NCBI GenBank assembly: GCA_031413115.1
Contig: JANOEH010000109.1
Span: 1 to 9,150, forward strand
Length of the DNA stretch: 9,150 nt
Direction: 5' to 3'
DNA from: JANPEF01 sp031413115
GTDB taxonomy: Bacteria > Eisenbacteria > RBG-16-71-46 > DASYSL01
How positions within the stretch are numbered: the first letter of the stretch is position 1; each line of letters opens with the position of its first letter. The translations under genes were made by a program, and so were the position numbers. Below the pieces are notes generated by a model. It ran no database searches and was not told the DNA's origin. It saw only the letters and a program-made list of their open reading frames with translations. Of the stretch, positions 8,206 to 9,150 are shown piece by piece.

Positions 8206-9096
8206 TCATGCTCCGGCGTTGCGGTCGTAGGGCAGCGGCGCGTCCGCGGCCGGCCACCAGCGCTTGAGCGTGCGCACGTAGAACGGAAGCACGATCAGGA
8301 CCAGCACCAGGCCGCCCGCGACGAGCCAGCCCGCGTCGTCACGCACGGAGGAGGCTGCGGCCGCAACGCCCGCGTCGGCGCCCGGGCCAAGCATCAACGT
8401 TGCGGCGTAGATCAGGCCGTTGTTCGTCGCGTGTGCAGCGATGGGCACCCACAGCGAGCCCGTCCGCGCGTAGAGCACCGCGAGCGCGATCCCGATGAGG
8501 AACGCGGTGAACGGGCTGGTGGTGAAGTGCAACGCGCCGAAGATCGCCGCCGAGGCGAACACGCCGGTGCGCAGGCCGAACTTTCGCGCCCAGCGGGTGA
8601 ACAGGAGGCCGCGGAAGATGAACTCCTCGATCCACGGCGCGAACACCGACACCCCGACCCCGAGCAGCAGGCGCGCGCCCGGCTGGAGCGCGTGGATCTG
8701 GCGGTAGAGGAACGAGCTCTCGTCGGACAGCGCGGTGTCGAACGTGGCCGGCGCGAACAGCCCCACCAGGCCCGAGAAGAGCGCGAGGATCCCGATGTTG
8801 AGCCCAATCGTGGCCACCCCGAACCCGATTGCCGAAAGGACGTCCGCGGTCGCGGGACGCGGGCCGTAGACCCGCGCCACGTCGACGCCGCGCAGCCACG
8901 CATAGGCGTGCAGGACGAGCCCGAGGCAGGCGTAGACCACGATCGTCATGAAGCCCACGTCGCGGGCGAGCGGCCAGTGGCCGAAGTACCCGACCGCCGC
9001 GACCGGCACCAGCCCGAGGGCCGCGACGACGGCGATGCCGCGCGCGGTGAGCCGGGCGAACGGGTGGATCGGGTGGATCGGGTCGGACTCGGTCAC
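8206..9096 (-). CDS. CPBP-family intramembrane glutamic metalloprotease
   Basis: A 296-residue polytopic membrane protein. The three CPBP (CAAX protease/Abi) motifs are present: EEFIFRG with E157, E158 and R162; FGALH with F186 and H190; and HATNN with H222 and N226. Hydrophobic segments lie near 21-40, 48-67, 87-115, 141-154, 177-190, 196-211, 215-235 and 257-275. Bacterial members cut membrane-bound substrates or serve as immunity or scaffold proteins; the substrate here is unknown. The start is uncertain. GTG 9096-9094 has no ribosome binding site of its own but overlaps, as GTGA, the stop of a short frame beginning at 9131, so coupled translation is plausible. An extra base in the C-run near 9101-9105 would instead fuse both frames from 9131. 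The N-terminus carries a tandem IHPIHP. The charged C-terminal tail follows the last helix. Confidence 0.88.
   Translation of the reverse strand: MTESDPIHPIHPFARLTARGIAVVAALGLVPVAAVGYFGHWPLARDVGFMTIVVYACLGLVLHAYAWLRGVDVARVYGPRPATADVLSAIGFGVATIGLNIGILALFSGLVGLFAPATFDTALSDESSFLYRQIHALQPGARLLLGVGVSVFAPWIEEFIFRGLLFTRWARKFGLRTGVFASAAIFGALHFTTSPFTAFLIGIALAVLYARTGSLWVPIAAHATNNGLIYAATLMLGPGADAGVAAAASSVRDDAGWLVAGGLVLVLIVLPFYVRTLKRWWPAADAPLPYDRNAGA
9062..9083. repeat. 9-base tandem repeat at the protease N-terminus
   Basis: GGGTGGATC occurs twice back to back, followed by a partial third copy (GGGT). It keeps the frame and encodes IHPIHP. Such a short tandem could change by slippage in 9-base steps without breaking the gene. 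Confidence 0.7.
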
Positions 9097-9131
9097 GGGC
9101 GGGGGAACGGTTCGGCAGGTTGGCGGCGCAT
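9093..9131 (-). other. Short frame overlapping the protease start (leader ORF or end of an upstream gene)
   Basis: ATG at 9131 follows GGAG at 9137-9140 with a 5-base spacer, the same GGAGATC layout seen before two other genes here. It would encode MRRQPAEPFPRP and then stop at TGA 9095-9093, sharing GTGA with the protease start. The same frame is open upstream to the window edge, so it could equally be the last residues of an upstream coding gene. A third reading is that the protease really begins here and one base is missing between the two frames. Confidence 0.4.
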
Positions 9132-9150
9132 GGGATCTCCGGGTCCGCCA

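Overview
This is a high-GC stretch (roughly 70% G+C by eye) from a bacterial chromosome, with G/C-ending codons, GTG as well as ATG starts, and very tight gene packing. Every gene I can support lies on the minus strand, so transcription runs from the right edge (9150) to the left edge (1). The gene content fits a free-living, fatty-acid-oxidising bacterium (proteobacterial, myxobacterial, acidobacterial or gemmatimonad-like). The sequence alone does not fix the phylum. I see no tRNA, rRNA, CRISPR array, insertion sequence or integrase.

Right part (9131 to 6218): a CPBP-family intramembrane metalloprotease, then a 94-base gap, a secreted protein with two SnoaL/NTF2-like halves, and, 7 bases later, a TerB-like protein with a C-terminal DUF697-like hydrophobic region. 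At the right edge a short reading frame with a good ribosome binding site overlaps the protease start by GTGA. It is either a 12-codon leader peptide, the end of an upstream gene, or a sign of a mis-set protease start.

Middle (6217 to 6085): a 133-base intergenic region holding the best regulatory signal in the window. This is a sigma70-like promoter (TTGAGC, 17 bases, TACAAT) whose -35 box overlaps the stop codon of the TerB-like gene. Its spacer is filled by a 21-base imperfect palindrome, and it is followed by a leader of about 100 bases with a strong GC hairpin.

Left part (6084 to 1): a six-gene operon, in order of transcription: acyl-CoA dehydrogenase 3, acetyl-CoA acetyltransferase, 3-hydroxybutyryl-CoA dehydrogenase, acyl-CoA dehydrogenase 2, acyl-CoA dehydrogenase 1 and a DUF362 protein that runs off the edge. 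Junctions are a 4-base overlap, a 4-base overlap, a 1-base overlap, a 2-base gap and a 4-base overlap, so translation is very probably coupled throughout. Together the enzymes cover three of the four steps of C4/short-chain beta-oxidation (dehydrogenation, 3-hydroxyacyl oxidation, thiolysis). The enoyl-CoA hydratase and the electron-transfer flavoprotein are not in the window. The points most worth a second look are the divergent motifs of acyl-CoA dehydrogenase 2, the DUF362 gene coupled to the operon, the palindromic promoter, and the protease/NTF2/TerB-DUF697 trio.
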